DNA of 64,000 nucleotides from OLB6 sp964467455 (GTDB lineage: Bacteria > Bacteroidota > Ignavibacteria > Kapaibacteriales > Kapaibacteriaceae), in assembly GCA_964467455.1 (NCBI GenBank), contig CAYXQJ010000010.1:34587-98586 (forward strand), given 5' to 3'. Positions 16,673 to 25,673 of this stretch are shown here, one piece after another. The position numbers and the translations under genes were made by a program. A model generated the notes under the pieces. The model was not told the DNA's origin, did no database searches, and saw only the letters and a program-made list of their open reading frames with translations. Position 1 is the stretch's first letter; the number at the start of each line of letters is the position of its first letter.

Positions 16673-17965
16673 ATGCTAGGCAACGTTGCCCTCACCCTGT
16701 TCTTCGTCTTCCTCAACGGCTTTTTTGTGGCCGCGGAGTTCGCCATCGTTAAGGTGCGGGCGTCGCAGATCGAGCTGAAGTCGCGGGAAGGGAATCTGCT
16801 GGCAGGTGTTGCCAAGGGGATCCTGGAACATCTCGATGCCTACCTGAGCGCGTCGCAGCTGGGGATCACCCTGGCGTCACTGGGATTGGGCTGGATCGGC
16901 GAGTCTGTGGTTGCCGCCATCGTAAGCGACGTGGTGGCATGGATGGGTCTGCAACTGGATACCGATGTGCTGCATACCATCAGCATCGCCATCGCCTTTA
17001 CGTTGATCACAGTGCTGCACATCGTGATCGGTGAACAAGCGCCGAAGACGTTTGCGATCCGACGCTCGGAGACGGTGACGCTGGCCGTAGCCATTCCGAT
17101 GAGAGTGTTCTTCGTCCTGTTCCGTCCGGTGATCATCGGGCTGAACTGGATGTCGAATGCCATGCTCAAACTTGTGGGCATCGAACCGGCAACAGAACAT
17201 GAAGTGCACTCACCCGAAGAGATCCGCTACCTGATCTCACAAAGCGGCGAACAAGGTGCACTGGAGTTCAGCGAACGCGAGCTGATCGAGAATGTGTTCG
17301 AGTTCACAGAGACAACGGCCGACCAGGTGATGGTGCCACGATCGAAGATCTTCGCCATCGATGTGACGTATCCGATCGATGATCTCGTCGACCACGTGAT
17401 GGAAGAAGGCTATTCACGCCTGCCCGTCTACGAAGGATCGATCGACAATATCATCGGCATCCTCTTCGCCAAGGACCTGATCACGGTGATGCATCACAAG
17501 AACCTGATCATCATTCAAGATATCCTCCACCCTGTCTTCACAGTGCAGGAGGGGGCGATGCTGAAACAACTTCTTCGGGATATGCAGACACGGAAGGTCC
17601 ACATGGCCATCGTGCAAGATGAGTTCGGCGGCACCGCAGGGTTGGTGACGCTCGAAGACATCATCGAAGAGTTGGTGGGACAGATCCAGGATGAATACGA
17701 CGACGAAGCACCACTCTTCTCCGAACGCACACAGAACGAGTGGGAATTCGACGCCAGCATTCACATCGACGAGATCAATGAGGTGCTGCCCAGCCCCCTA
17801 CCCGAAAGCGAAGATTATGAGACGCTTGGTGGATTGATCACGGCAACGGCCGGACGTATCCCCGCGGCCGGTGATGGTGTGTTGTTGGATGAATACACCG
17901 TGCAGATCTTGTCCAGTACGCCACGTCGCGTTGAACGTGTGCGCATGCAACGACGCAATGCATAG
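16673..17965 (+). CDS. CNNM/CorC-type hemolysin family membrane protein
   Basis: 430 residues. An N-terminal DUF21/CNNM domain (residues 1-190) has about four membrane segments beginning LTLFFVFLNGFFVAAEFAIV. Two CBS domains follow (about 205-320; VMVPRSKIFAIDVTYPIDDL, GILFAKDLITVMH), then a CorC_HlyC domain (about 345-425; ETLGGLITATAGRIPAAGD). CNNM proteins transport or regulate Mg2+ or related divalent ions, with CBS domains binding ATP. The label hemolysin is historical. TTGAGGA before the ATG could be a ribosome site. Confidence 0.9.
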   Translation: MLGNVALTLFFVFLNGFFVAAEFAIVKVRASQIELKSREGNLLAGVAKGILEHLDAYLSASQLGITLASLGLGWIGESVVAAIVSDVVAWMGLQLDTDVLHTISIAIAFTLITVLHIVIGEQAPKTFAIRRSETVTLAVAIPMRVFFVLFRPVIIGLNWMSNAMLKLVGIEPATEHEVHSPEEIRYLISQSGEQGALEFSERELIENVFEFTETTADQVMVPRSKIFAIDVTYPIDDLVDHVMEEGYSRLPVYEGSIDNIIGILFAKDLITVMHHKNLIIIQDILHPVFTVQEGAMLKQLLRDMQTRKVHMAIVQDEFGGTAGLVTLEDIIEELVGQIQDEYDDEAPLFSERTQNEWEFDASIHIDEINEVLPSPLPESEDYETLGGLITATAGRIPAAGDGVLLDEYTVQILSSTPRRVERVRMQRRNA

Positions 17966-19289
17966 ACATCTTCTCGTCGGCATGATCATCGTGCTGTTGG
18001 TTGGTTGCAGCACAGTACCTACGCGGATCGCGTGCCTGGAACCATTGCCATCGGCAACGGAAGTGTCGACGATGACGGTGCCCTATCCGATCATCTTGCT
18101 GCACGGACTCGGACAAAAGGCCGATGCATGGAATGGGAATGCGACGAAGTACTACGTCAAGGAACTCGGATTGCGTGATGGCGGTGTACTGCGCGTTGAT
18201 CAAGATGGAACGGTCGTTTCATCAGAGACCGGACGCAACGACGGCGATCTCTACGTGATGCAGTTCCGTAGTCCGCACGATTCGATCAATGCTTGGCGCG
18301 ACGAACTTGACGCCGCCGTGAAGTATGTGCTCTCACAAACCGGCGCGGATCGTGTGATCCTCGTTGGTTATTCGATGGGTGGTCTTGCTGCACGGGCCTA
18401 TCTCACCAAGCGCTTCACCGATCATCATGTCAAGCGCTTGATCACGATCGGTACGCCGCATCTTGGTTCAGTGTATGCGAAGGTGTGGAATTGGAAGACA
18501 CAGATGGAAGCGTGCGTCAACAATGGCAACATGATCGCCGTTCCGTTGTGTAAAGCAGCACTCTCGGCCATTCAAGGTGCAGAAGGCAATGTGCCCTACA
18601 ATGCTCCCGCTGTGCGTGATCTCCGACGTCCGGAAGATGGCGGCGAGTACCTTCGCAAGCTTGGCAAATACGCACACCCGCTCGATGTTGAATACGTCAG
18701 CGTCATCGGCGACGTCGACGTTACCGACGAGCTCAAGAAATTCAACGAAGCAGCACTGCAAGAGGTCATCCGCAAAGCTCTCACCATCCTCAACGGCTCG
18801 GTAGAAGAGGCCTTCGAAGGCGGCGATGGCGTTGTCAGCCGACGCAGCCAAGACATCATGAACATCGAATACTTCGCGCTCGAACCCTCACGCAAACGTG
18901 CAGCGCGCACCATCAACGTCGGCAGCGTCCACATCGACCACTTGCAACAAAGCACCGAGATCCAACGCATCTCTCTCGATGAGAAGCCCGAATTGAAGGG
19001 GGCGAACATTTACCGTTATGGTGACAGTGCGGCGCTGGTGATCACGTATGCTGACCACATCCCTGCCAAGTGTACGCTGAGTGTCCGTGTTCTGCGCAAC
19101 AACGACGTTGTCTACGAACGCACGCTCACCTCCACTGACGCTCAACTCATCCGCACAAGTGATGGTATCGTCTCGCGCATGGTCATTCCCCTGCCGGCAT
19201 CACTCTTCCCCGAAGAAGAACGACTGCGTGCTTCCTTCACGATCACGAATGCGTGGGGCTATGCAGTGAAGAGTGGTGTGGAGTTGTAG
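17958..19289 (+). CDS. Lipase-like alpha/beta hydrolase lipoprotein
   Basis: 443 residues from ATG 17958, which overlaps the end of the CNNM gene by 8 bases; MHRHLLVGMIIVLLVGC gives a lipobox LVGC. Residues about 35-140 match a triacylglycerol lipase/PGAP1-like fold: PIILLHGLGQKADAWNGN (oxyanion loop), and the nucleophile elbow VILVGYSMGGLAARAYL with Ser about residue 138. GTPHLGS follows, as in many lipases. Candidate Asp and His lie further on, His perhaps in SVHIDHLQQS near residue 319. The substrate is unknown. The C-terminal 100 residues look like an added beta domain. Confidence 0.82.
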   Translation: MHRHLLVGMIIVLLVGCSTVPTRIACLEPLPSATEVSTMTVPYPIILLHGLGQKADAWNGNATKYYVKELGLRDGGVLRVDQDGTVVSSETGRNDGDLYVMQFRSPHDSINAWRDELDAAVKYVLSQTGADRVILVGYSMGGLAARAYLTKRFTDHHVKRLITIGTPHLGSVYAKVWNWKTQMEACVNNGNMIAVPLCKAALSAIQGAEGNVPYNAPAVRDLRRPEDGGEYLRKLGKYAHPLDVEYVSVIGDVDVTDELKKFNEAALQEVIRKALTILNGSVEEAFEGGDGVVSRRSQDIMNIEYFALEPSRKRAARTINVGSVHIDHLQQSTEIQRISLDEKPELKGANIYRYGDSAALVITYADHIPAKCTLSVRVLRNNDVVYERTLTSTDAQLIRTSDGIVSRMVIPLPASLFPEEERLRASFTITNAWGYAVKSGVEL

Positions 19290-19313
19290 TTCCTCGCTTC
19301 GCTCGGCATGACA
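19290..19313. repeat. TTCCTCGCTTCGCTCGG element
   Basis: TTCCTCGCTTCGCTCGGCAT followed by GACA begins right after the TAG of the upstream gene. A close relative (TTCCTCGCTCGGAATGACA) occurs at 32450-32468 before nusA. Words of this type are widespread dispersed repeats in bacteria. Confidence 0.55.
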
Positions 19314-19382
19314 ATCTCACCGGCAGGTTTGCATAAATTGTCATGCAGGCGGTTGATTTCCGTTCATTTCAAGGAGTTCACA

Positions 19383-19733
19383 ATGCTGCGACACGGTTTG
19401 GTGATCTTCGCTGTCTTTGCAAGTGTGATCACATTCACTTCTTGCCTCCACGTTTCGGATGAAGTATCAATCACTGTCGATCGACTCTCGGTCTGTGGCT
19501 TTGACTACACCGAAGTTACAGTTGATCAAGTTGGTCGCATCAAGGCGATCGCCAGCGGCTACGGAGCACAGTGTATCCAACCAGTGGTCCCGGAAGGTAG
19601 CGCGGCCAACTGGGCAAAAGCACTCAACGCCATCAAGCAAGCGGCGGATTCAGCAGGGCACATTTCTACCATTGAGATCGATGGAGTGACGATCACAAGG
19701 ACGTCAAAAGGATTTGTGGTAACAGTCGGCTGA
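19383..19733 (+). CDS. Small putative lipoprotein
   Basis: 116 residues from ATG 19383, chosen because AAGGAG lies seven bases upstream. The leader MLRHGLVIFAVFASVITFTS followed by Cys is a lipoprotein signal. The mature 95 residues contain VSITVDRLSVCGFDYTEVTV and IDGVTITRTSKGFVVTVG; no family recognised. It stands alone between plus- and minus-strand blocks. Confidence 0.65.
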   Translation: MLRHGLVIFAVFASVITFTSCLHVSDEVSITVDRLSVCGFDYTEVTVDQVGRIKAIASGYGAQCIQPVVPEGSAANWAKALNAIKQAADSAGHISTIEIDGVTITRTSKGFVVTVG

Positions 19734-19749
19734 GCATTGCAGTGTGCCG

Positions 19750-20985
19750 TCATAAATACCGCAACACCGCCACATCCTTCCTCCTCGTCTTCACGCCGTC
19801 ATACCACCTGCACAACGGATAGAGAAGGATGACGAGTGCGATCCACGCCGCATACGTGACCTCTAAGCCATAGCCGCTACCTAAGGGCTCGCCGGAGAAG
19901 GTGCGCTTGTCGCCAAAGGCACTTAAGGGATATCCCTGCATCATGATGAGGATGATGCCGATGGCGTGGCCGAGGTAGATGTGGAGGAGGTAGTAGAACA
20001 TGGGTACTCTACCAAATGTTCGAAGAACATTGTAGGTCGTTGAGTAAGACTTCGTGTTAGTCTGCGAGTTAGTCTGCGAATAGGTCTCGGGTAGTAGTGA
20101 CAGTAGTAAGAGTGTAGGGCCGAGGGTCATGAGGGCGTAGCAGAGCGAGGGTGGGTATTTCTCGCAGCGGAGGAAGGACATGAGGGTGGTGAGCCAATCC
20201 TGTTGTGCTGACCAGGGGCCGGGATCGCCGTAAAGATTTGTTGCGCGCAGAATGATGAAGCCGATGATGGCGGCGAGGCCGATGAGGCGGATGGTGCGCT
20301 GACGTGATACGGTGTAACGCTCGGTGTAAAGTTGACCGAAGGCATAGCCGACCATCATGATGCCGGTCCATGGGAGGACGGGATAGACGAGCGCAAAGAA
20401 GTGGTCTTGGTTGATGGGCATGAAGAGTCCATCATGCAAGATGTTCAACGCAAAGATGCCGCTGAGATCGTTCGGTTGTGTTGGGATGAGGTCGAGCAGG
20501 TTATGTCCGAAGACGATGGCAAGACCGATGATGAGGTTGGCGCGCACACCCCATGCGGTGGTGAGACTCATCACGATCATGGCGACACCGATGGCCCAGA
20601 TCACTTGCAGCACGATGATGGGAAAGGTTGGATTAAAGAACCAACCAAACGAGACAAGCGTGAGCTCGACGAGGATGAGCCACATGCCCCTTTTCAGCAG
20701 GAAGAGACGAGCACTGCGGTCAGCACCACGACGCATCATCGACAAAAAGATGGAGGTGCCGGAGAGAAAGACAAACGTCGGTGCACAGAAGTGCGTGATG
20801 AAGCGCGTGAAGAATAGCCACGGTGTTGTCGTGGCCAGATCCGTTGGATCCTGAAAACCGATGGAAGGGGCGTGCACCCAATCACGGATGTGGTCCAAGG
20901 CCATGATGACCATGACGAGGCCTCGGACCACATCGATGGAATCAATACGAGGGAGTGACTCCCATTTCGTGCCAGGTGAAGACAT
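19750..20985 (-). CDS. Heparan-alpha-glucosaminide N-acetyltransferase-like membrane protein (DUF1624)
   Basis: 411 residues from ATG 20985 (MSSPGTKWESLPRIDSIDVV); further upstream the frame only translates repeat DNA. The start ESLPRIDSIDVVRGLVMVIM followed by ALDHIRDWVH is the DUF1624/HGSNAT signature, and about ten membrane helices follow. Such enzymes move acyl groups across a membrane onto sugars. Residues near 300-311 read SQTNSQTNTKS, a polar loop encoded by the 12-base repeat at 20047-20094, absent from relatives I know. The gene overlaps the end of the prolyl oligopeptidase gene by 44 bases. Confidence 0.8.
   Translation of the reverse strand: MSSPGTKWESLPRIDSIDVVRGLVMVIMALDHIRDWVHAPSIGFQDPTDLATTTPWLFFTRFITHFCAPTFVFLSGTSIFLSMMRRGADRSARLFLLKRGMWLILVELTLVSFGWFFNPTFPIIVLQVIWAIGVAMIVMSLTTAWGVRANLIIGLAIVFGHNLLDLIPTQPNDLSGIFALNILHDGLFMPINQDHFFALVYPVLPWTGIMMVGYAFGQLYTERYTVSRQRTIRLIGLAAIIGFIILRATNLYGDPGPWSAQQDWLTTLMSFLRCEKYPPSLCYALMTLGPTLLLLSLLPETYSQTNSQTNTKSYSTTYNVLRTFGRVPMFYYLLHIYLGHAIGIILIMMQGYPLSAFGDKRTFSGEPLGSGYGLEVTYAAWIALVILLYPLCRWYDGVKTRRKDVAVLRYL
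20047..20094. repeat. 12-base repeat (GGACTTCGTG family) inside a gene
   Basis: Four units in 12-base register: AGACTTCGTGTT, AGTCTGCGAGTT, AGTCTGCGAATA, GGTCTCGGGTAG. The same family forms intergenic arrays at 33092-33163 and 63869-64000. Here it is read in frame as a Ser/Thr/Gln/Asn-rich loop of the DUF1624 protein. Confidence 0.85.
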
Positions 20986-23068
20986 ATTTATCTGCCGTAT
21001 TCTCGATCTGTTTGGCCTTGTTTGCTGCACCATGACCGGAGCGGACCTGCACACGCAACAACATCGGACGCTGGACGCCGGACGTCGGACGCTGGACGTC
21101 GGACGTCGGACGTTGGACGTACTGCAACTGTGCTGCAAATTTGAAACTATGCGCCGGCACCACGCGGTCATCATGGTCGGCCGTCATCACCATCGTCGAT
21201 GGATAGTTGACGCCCTCACGAAGACGATGATACGGCGAATAGGCATACAATGCACGGAATTCTGACTCAACATCTACCGATCCGTAGTCGGCCATCCAGC
21301 CGCGGCCGATGGTGAAGAGATGATAGCGCAACATGTCCATCACACCGACTTCGGGGATGGCCACGCGGAAGAGTTCCGGACGCTGCGTCATCAACGCACC
21401 AACAAGCAATCCGCCGTTCGAGCCACCGTTGCAGGCCAATCGCGAGGAGTTCGTGATCTTGTTGGCGATGAGCCATTCAGCGCATGCGATCGCATCATCA
21501 AAGACGTTCTGCTTGCGTTCCTTGGTGCCGGCTTGATGCCACTCTTCACCGTACTCTCCACCACCACGCAAACAAGCAACGGCGATCACGCCACCGTTCT
21601 CGAGCCACGGTATGTACGTGGATGCAAAACTCGGCTGCATGGAAACACCAAAGCCGCCGTAGCCATAGAGTATGGTCGGTGCATCACCCAATGGTGTGAA
21701 GTCTTTGCGATGCAGCAGGAACATCGGCACACGCGTACCGTCCTTGCTGGTGACGAAGACCTGACGCGACACAAATTGTTCAGGATCGAACTGCGCTTTG
21801 ATCTTGTACCATACCTTGCTCGCACCCGTCGCAATGTCATACGTGAAGATCGTTGTCGGATACGTATGTGAGGTATACGTGTAGTAGACCACCTTGTCTT
21901 CTGGAAATCCAGTGAAGCCCCCTACCGTCCCTGCACCGGGCAATTCGATCTCGTTTAAGAATTTGCCATCCATGTCGTGAACGGACACAACGCTGTGCAC
22001 ATCTTTCAAGCGGACGACAAACAACTTGTTGCCACCGGACGAGAAGTAGCTCAGCGGCTCCTCCGCTTCATCAATGATGGTCTCGATCTGCGGCTTACCC
22101 ATCGGATCCTTGATGCGCACGACGCGTTCATTCGGTGCATTCAAGGTCGTTGATGCATACAACATCCCGTCGTGAAACAACCACGGATACATCGCATGTT
22201 CATCATGCTGATAGAGCAACTTCCACTTTCCATTCGGCTCTGTTAGGGGGCGAATGAAGATCTTATTCCCACGGCTTGCACCTTCACGCTCAAAGCGGAT
22301 GAGCCACGGCGAACGTTCGGGAATGTAGACGCCGACGAAACGTTCGGGATGTTCACTGTCGCGGAAGACGGTATCGTCTTGATCTTGCGACGTGCCGAGT
22401 TTGTGATAGGCCACCCACTGACCAAGATTGTTTTCGGTCAACGATGCTGTGCCTTCTTTGCTGGCATCATATCGACTGTAGTAGAAGCCTTCTTGATACC
22501 ACGACACGCCGGAGTTCTTCACCCACTTGATCACGTCGGGAAGCAAACGTTTTGTGGCGATCTCCATCACATAGATATCTCGCCAATCCGATCCGGCCTG
22601 CGTCTTGCCGAAGGCAAGATATTTTCCGTCGAGACTCTCTTCGGCAAAGGCAAGGCCCACGGTGCCGTCTGCTGCGAATGTGTTCGGATCGAGCAGGACT
22701 TCTTCTTTCTCGGAGCCATCACGCTTCATGTATAACACGCTGTGATTGCTCACACCATCGTTCTTGTAAAAGAACGTGATGCCGGCGCGTTTCCACGGCG
22801 ACGACATGGTCTCGACCTTTGTGAGCTGTTTGATGCGCTCGATGGTGGCCTGACGATACGGGATCTTGTCGAGGAAGGCCTCGGTGGTCTCGCGTTGTTT
22901 GGCCACCCACGCTTCCACCTCAGCATCACGATCATCTTCCAACCAACGATACGGATCGGCCACCGTGGTACCGAAGAACGTGTCCTTCACGTCAACACGT
23001 CGTGTGGGAGGATAGGTTTGGGCGGAGGCGAAAGAGAGAGTCATCAAGAGTAGGGCGAATGTGAGCAT
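20942..23068 (-). CDS. Prolyl oligopeptidase family serine peptidase (S9A), exported
   Basis: 708 residues from ATG 23068, where MLTFALLLMTLSFASAQ is a signal peptide; the upstream frame only translates a CCCATTC-type repeat. The N-terminal beta-propeller starts at DPYRWLEDDRDAEVEAWVAK (about residue 38). The catalytic domain has Ser in CNGGSNGGLLVGAL (about 547), Asp in TADHDDRVVPAHSFKFA (about 631) and His in RSGHGAANK (about 678). Between Asp and His the segment YVQRPTSDVQRPTSGVQRP interrupts a loop that is short in relatives; it is encoded by heptamer repeats. It cleaves short proline-containing peptides in the periplasm. Confidence 0.92.
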   Translation of the reverse strand: MLTFALLLMTLSFASAQTYPPTRRVDVKDTFFGTTVADPYRWLEDDRDAEVEAWVAKQRETTEAFLDKIPYRQATIERIKQLTKVETMSSPWKRAGITFFYKNDGVSNHSVLYMKRDGSEKEEVLLDPNTFAADGTVGLAFAEESLDGKYLAFGKTQAGSDWRDIYVMEIATKRLLPDVIKWVKNSGVSWYQEGFYYSRYDASKEGTASLTENNLGQWVAYHKLGTSQDQDDTVFRDSEHPERFVGVYIPERSPWLIRFEREGASRGNKIFIRPLTEPNGKWKLLYQHDEHAMYPWLFHDGMLYASTTLNAPNERVVRIKDPMGKPQIETIIDEAEEPLSYFSSGGNKLFVVRLKDVHSVVSVHDMDGKFLNEIELPGAGTVGGFTGFPEDKVVYYTYTSHTYPTTIFTYDIATGASKVWYKIKAQFDPEQFVSRQVFVTSKDGTRVPMFLLHRKDFTPLGDAPTILYGYGGFGVSMQPSFASTYIPWLENGGVIAVACLRGGGEYGEEWHQAGTKERKQNVFDDAIACAEWLIANKITNSSRLACNGGSNGGLLVGALMTQRPELFRVAIPEVGVMDMLRYHLFTIGRGWMADYGSVDVESEFRALYAYSPYHRLREGVNYPSTMVMTADHDDRVVPAHSFKFAAQLQYVQRPTSDVQRPTSGVQRPMLLRVQVRSGHGAANKAKQIENTADKYVFTWHEMGVTPSY
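21066..21120. repeat. 7-base GGACGNN repeat inside the prolyl oligopeptidase gene
   Basis: Eight heptamers in exact register: GGACGCT, GGACGCC, GGACGTC, GGACGCT, GGACGTC, GGACGTC, GGACGTT and a partial last unit. Three heptamers make 21 bases, so the protein shows a seven-residue repeat VQRPTSD. The same heptamer occurs at 26778-26798 (ribF), 31040-31067 (nusA) and 37694-37831 (intergenic). Confidence 0.92.
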
Positions 23069-23075
23069 GTGTTGC

Positions 23076-23103
23076 TGGGGAATGGGAAATTGGGAATGGG
23101 GAA
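23076..23103. repeat. TGGGGAA/TGGGAA tandem repeat
   Basis: TGGGGAA, TGGGAAA, T, TGGGAA, TGGGGAA between the prolyl oligopeptidase start and the pnp terminator. The complement reads CATTCCC-type heptamers, like the short tandem repeats known from cyanobacteria. Confidence 0.7.
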
Positions 23104-23107
23104 TGCT

Positions 23108-23140
23108 AAAATGGGGGCTCACGAATGAGACCCCCATTTT
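23108..23140 (-). terminator. Terminator of the rimP-pnp operon
   Basis: AAAATGGGGG (23108-23117) pairs with CCCCCATTTT (23131-23140); inner CTCA/TGAG bases extend the stem. On the minus strand the stem ends in TTTT, giving a Rho-independent terminator 22 bases after the pnp stop. It is symmetric and could also work on the plus strand. Confidence 0.8.
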
Positions 23141-23162
23141 GTTTCACGATATGAGTGCAAGG

Positions 23163-25529
23163 TTAGTCAACAAAGAAGTCGCCTTGCGTTTCGCCACCTC
23201 GATTGTCCCTGACTTCGTTGTCGCGGCTTTGGCTGCGAGAGTCGCGGTCTGCGTTGTCCCGGCTGCGACTGTCGCGTCCACGATCGTCGCGTCCACGTCC
23301 ACGGTCATCACGTCCACGTCCACGGTCATCACGTCCACGTCCACGATCATCGCGTCCGCCGCGGCCACGGTCGCCATCGCCTCGCGGGCGACGCTCGTCG
23401 CGTGACGCGTCGTAGCCTTCCGGTGCCGGCATCAGCGCCTTGCGGGAGAGGCGCATCTTGCCGCCCGGCTGGATCTCGATGAGCTTCACGTCAAGGACGT
23501 CGCCGACCTTGAGGACGTCGCTGACGTTCTCGACGCGCTTGTAGTCAAGCTGCGAGACGTGGAGCAAGCCCTGCTTCTTCGGTGCGATCTCGACGAAGGC
23601 ACCAAGGCCTTCGCGGATCTCCTTGACGGTGCCGGTGTAGATCGTGCCTTCTTCCATCGGACGTGTGATCTCGCGGATCTTCGCGATGGCGATGTCGGCA
23701 CTGGCTTGATCGATTGCAGCGATGGTGACGATACCGTCGTCATCGATGTTGATCTCGGCGCCGGAGTCTTTCACGATGCTGCGGATCATCTCACCACCAG
23801 GTCCGATGACCGCACCGATCATTTCGACCGGTACTTGGATCGTGGTAAGCTTCGGAGCATACGGTGAGAGTTCTTCATTCGGCTTGTCGATCGTGGCATT
23901 CATGATGTCGAGGATGTGCAGACGACCTTGACGCGCTTGCTCAAGGGCTGTCTTCATGATCTCAACGCTCAGGCCTTCGATCTTGATATCCATCTGACAT
24001 GCCGTGATCCCTTCCGTGGTACCGGTGACCTTGAAGTCCATGTCACCAAGGAAGTCTTCATCACCCAGGATGTCGCTCAACACGGCAACACGGTCATCTT
24101 CCAAGATCAAGCCCATGGCGATACCGGCAACGGCCTTCTTCATCGGCACGCCGGCATGGAACATGGCAAGAGAGCCGGCGCAGACCGTGGCCATCGACGA
24201 TGATCCGTTGGATTCAAGGATGTCGGACACGATGCGAAGGGTATACGGGAATTCTTCTTCTGACGGGATGAACGGCTCGAGAGCGCGTTCTGCAAGGTCG
24301 CCGTGACCGGTCTCGCGACGGCTGGTAAAGCCAAAGCGACCCGTCTCACCCGTCGAGAACGGCGGGAAGTTATAGTGGAGCATGTAGCGACGCTCGAACG
24401 TTGGCAACAGGCCATCGATGAGCTGCTGGTCGCGCTTCGTGCCAAGCGTCACCGTTGTGAGCGACTGTGTTTCGCCACGCGTGAACAAGGCCGAGCCGTG
24501 CGGACGCGGCAGCGGGCCGAGTTCGCAGGTGATCGGGCGGATGTCCTTCGTGCCGCGACCGTCAAGACGCTTGCCGTCAGTGAGGATCATCTCGCGCATC
24601 TCGCGCGCTTCGATCTTCTTGACGATGCCGCTGACCATTTTGTCGACGTTCTTGCCTTCAAAGAGGGCTTCGTTCTCTGCCACCACGGCGGCGGCAGCTT
24701 CAGCAGCGGCCAGCTTCACTTCGGTGCGGAACGCGCTGCGTTCTTCCTTCGTGGATGCCTTGCGGATCTGCGGGCGGATCTTCGGTGCGATCGCAGCGTC
24801 GATGGCATCGAACAATTCTTTCGGCGGATCGGTCGGTACTACTTCGCGCTTCACCGGATTGATCAACGCGATCAGTTCATGCTGCATCGCGATGAGCTCT
24901 TTGATCCAGTGGTGAGCGAACTCCATAGCACCAACGAACACTTCTTCCGAGATCTCGTGGCTTGCACCTTCCACCATCACGATGGAAGAGGCCGTGCCGG
25001 CGACCATGATCTCGAGATCGGATTCTTTCATTTGTGCCAACGTCGGGTTGACGATGTATTCACCGTTCACACGGCCAACACGCACACCGGCGATCGGACC
25101 GTTGAAGGGAATGTCGCTCGTCATCAAGGCTGCCGATGAGCCAAGCATGGCCAACACATCCGGCTCGTTCTCAAGGTCGAACGAATAGACGGTGGCGATC
25201 ACCTGGGTCTCGTGACGCCAGTCCTTTGGGAACAGCGGACGGCATGGACGGTCGATCAGACGCGAAGAGAGGATCTCTTTGTTGGTCGGACGTCCTTCAC
25301 GACGGAAAAAACCACCGGGGATCTTGCCCGATGATGCATGCTTCTCACGGTATTCACACGTGAGGGGAATAAAATCCAGGTCCTTCGGTTCGGCAGCGGC
25401 AACGGCGGTGACGAGCACCATCGTATCGGCATAACGAACCATGACGGAACCGGAAGCAAGTTTGGCGAAGCGCCCAACTTCCAACGACAATTCCTTGCCG
25501 TTGATGGTCCGTTTTACGGTATGTACCAT
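23163..25529 (-). CDS. pnp: Polyribonucleotide nucleotidyltransferase
   Basis: 788 residues from ATG 25529 (MVHTVKRTINGKELSLEVGR). PNPase degrades RNA 3' to 5' with phosphate. Two RNase PH domains (about 1-230 and 320-545), a KH domain (about 560-620; IGPGGEMIRSIVKDSGAEIN) and an S1 domain (about 630-700; GTVKEIREGLGAFVEIAPKK) are in normal order. The last 75 residues are an Arg/Asp/Gly tail with repeated RGRDD, made by an 18-base DNA repeat (about 23270-23350). Such a tail is longer than in E. coli and may bind RNA. A folded leader lies upstream. Confidence 0.96.
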   Translation of the reverse strand: MVHTVKRTINGKELSLEVGRFAKLASGSVMVRYADTMVLVTAVAAAEPKDLDFIPLTCEYREKHASSGKIPGGFFRREGRPTNKEILSSRLIDRPCRPLFPKDWRHETQVIATVYSFDLENEPDVLAMLGSSAALMTSDIPFNGPIAGVRVGRVNGEYIVNPTLAQMKESDLEIMVAGTASSIVMVEGASHEISEEVFVGAMEFAHHWIKELIAMQHELIALINPVKREVVPTDPPKELFDAIDAAIAPKIRPQIRKASTKEERSAFRTEVKLAAAEAAAAVVAENEALFEGKNVDKMVSGIVKKIEAREMREMILTDGKRLDGRGTKDIRPITCELGPLPRPHGSALFTRGETQSLTTVTLGTKRDQQLIDGLLPTFERRYMLHYNFPPFSTGETGRFGFTSRRETGHGDLAERALEPFIPSEEEFPYTLRIVSDILESNGSSSMATVCAGSLAMFHAGVPMKKAVAGIAMGLILEDDRVAVLSDILGDEDFLGDMDFKVTGTTEGITACQMDIKIEGLSVEIMKTALEQARQGRLHILDIMNATIDKPNEELSPYAPKLTTIQVPVEMIGAVIGPGGEMIRSIVKDSGAEINIDDDGIVTIAAIDQASADIAIAKIREITRPMEEGTIYTGTVKEIREGLGAFVEIAPKKQGLLHVSQLDYKRVENVSDVLKVGDVLDVKLIEIQPGGKMRLSRKALMPAPEGYDASRDERRPRGDGDRGRGGRDDRGRGRDDRGRGRDDRGRGRDDRGRDSRSRDNADRDSRSQSRDNEVRDNRGGETQGDFFVD

Positions 25530-25553
25530 AACTACTCCTGTAGTTGACAATGT

Positions 25554-25644
25554 CCTGCAGGAGTGCATTGGGTCTAGAGGCCGGGGACCGACGTTGCATG
25601 CAACACCGCACCCTAACCGCTAGCCCACGCCAGCACCCTGCAGG
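25554..25644 (-). promoter_or_regulatory. Structured pnp leader, candidate autoregulatory hairpin
   Basis: CCTGCAGGAGTGC (25554-25566) pairs with GCACCCTGCAGG (25633-25644), leaving one bulged base, and closes a stem-loop of about 90 nt. Inside it are the perfect palindrome GTTGCATGCAAC (25592-25603) and a GGTC...GACC hairpin. It sits 25 bases before the pnp start. In E. coli a comparable rpsO-pnp stem is cut by RNase III and bound by PNPase to limit its own synthesis; the analogy is inferred. Confidence 0.55.
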
Positions 25645-25673
25645 TAAAAAATTCGAAACAATGTGAATGGCAA

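Noticed and set aside
20986..21174. N-terminal extension of the DUF1624 protein beyond ATG 20985
   Set aside because: It would translate the heptamer repeat of the overlapping prolyl oligopeptidase gene in another frame; the family start is at 20985.
23069..23137. Longer prolyl oligopeptidase start at 23137
   Set aside because: The extra 23 residues come from a CATTCCC repeat and the pnp terminator; the signal peptide begins at 23068.
24303..25139. Long plus-strand reading frame opposite pnp
   Set aside because: No recognisable domain or start site, and it lies entirely opposite a conserved gene; codon-bias shadow.
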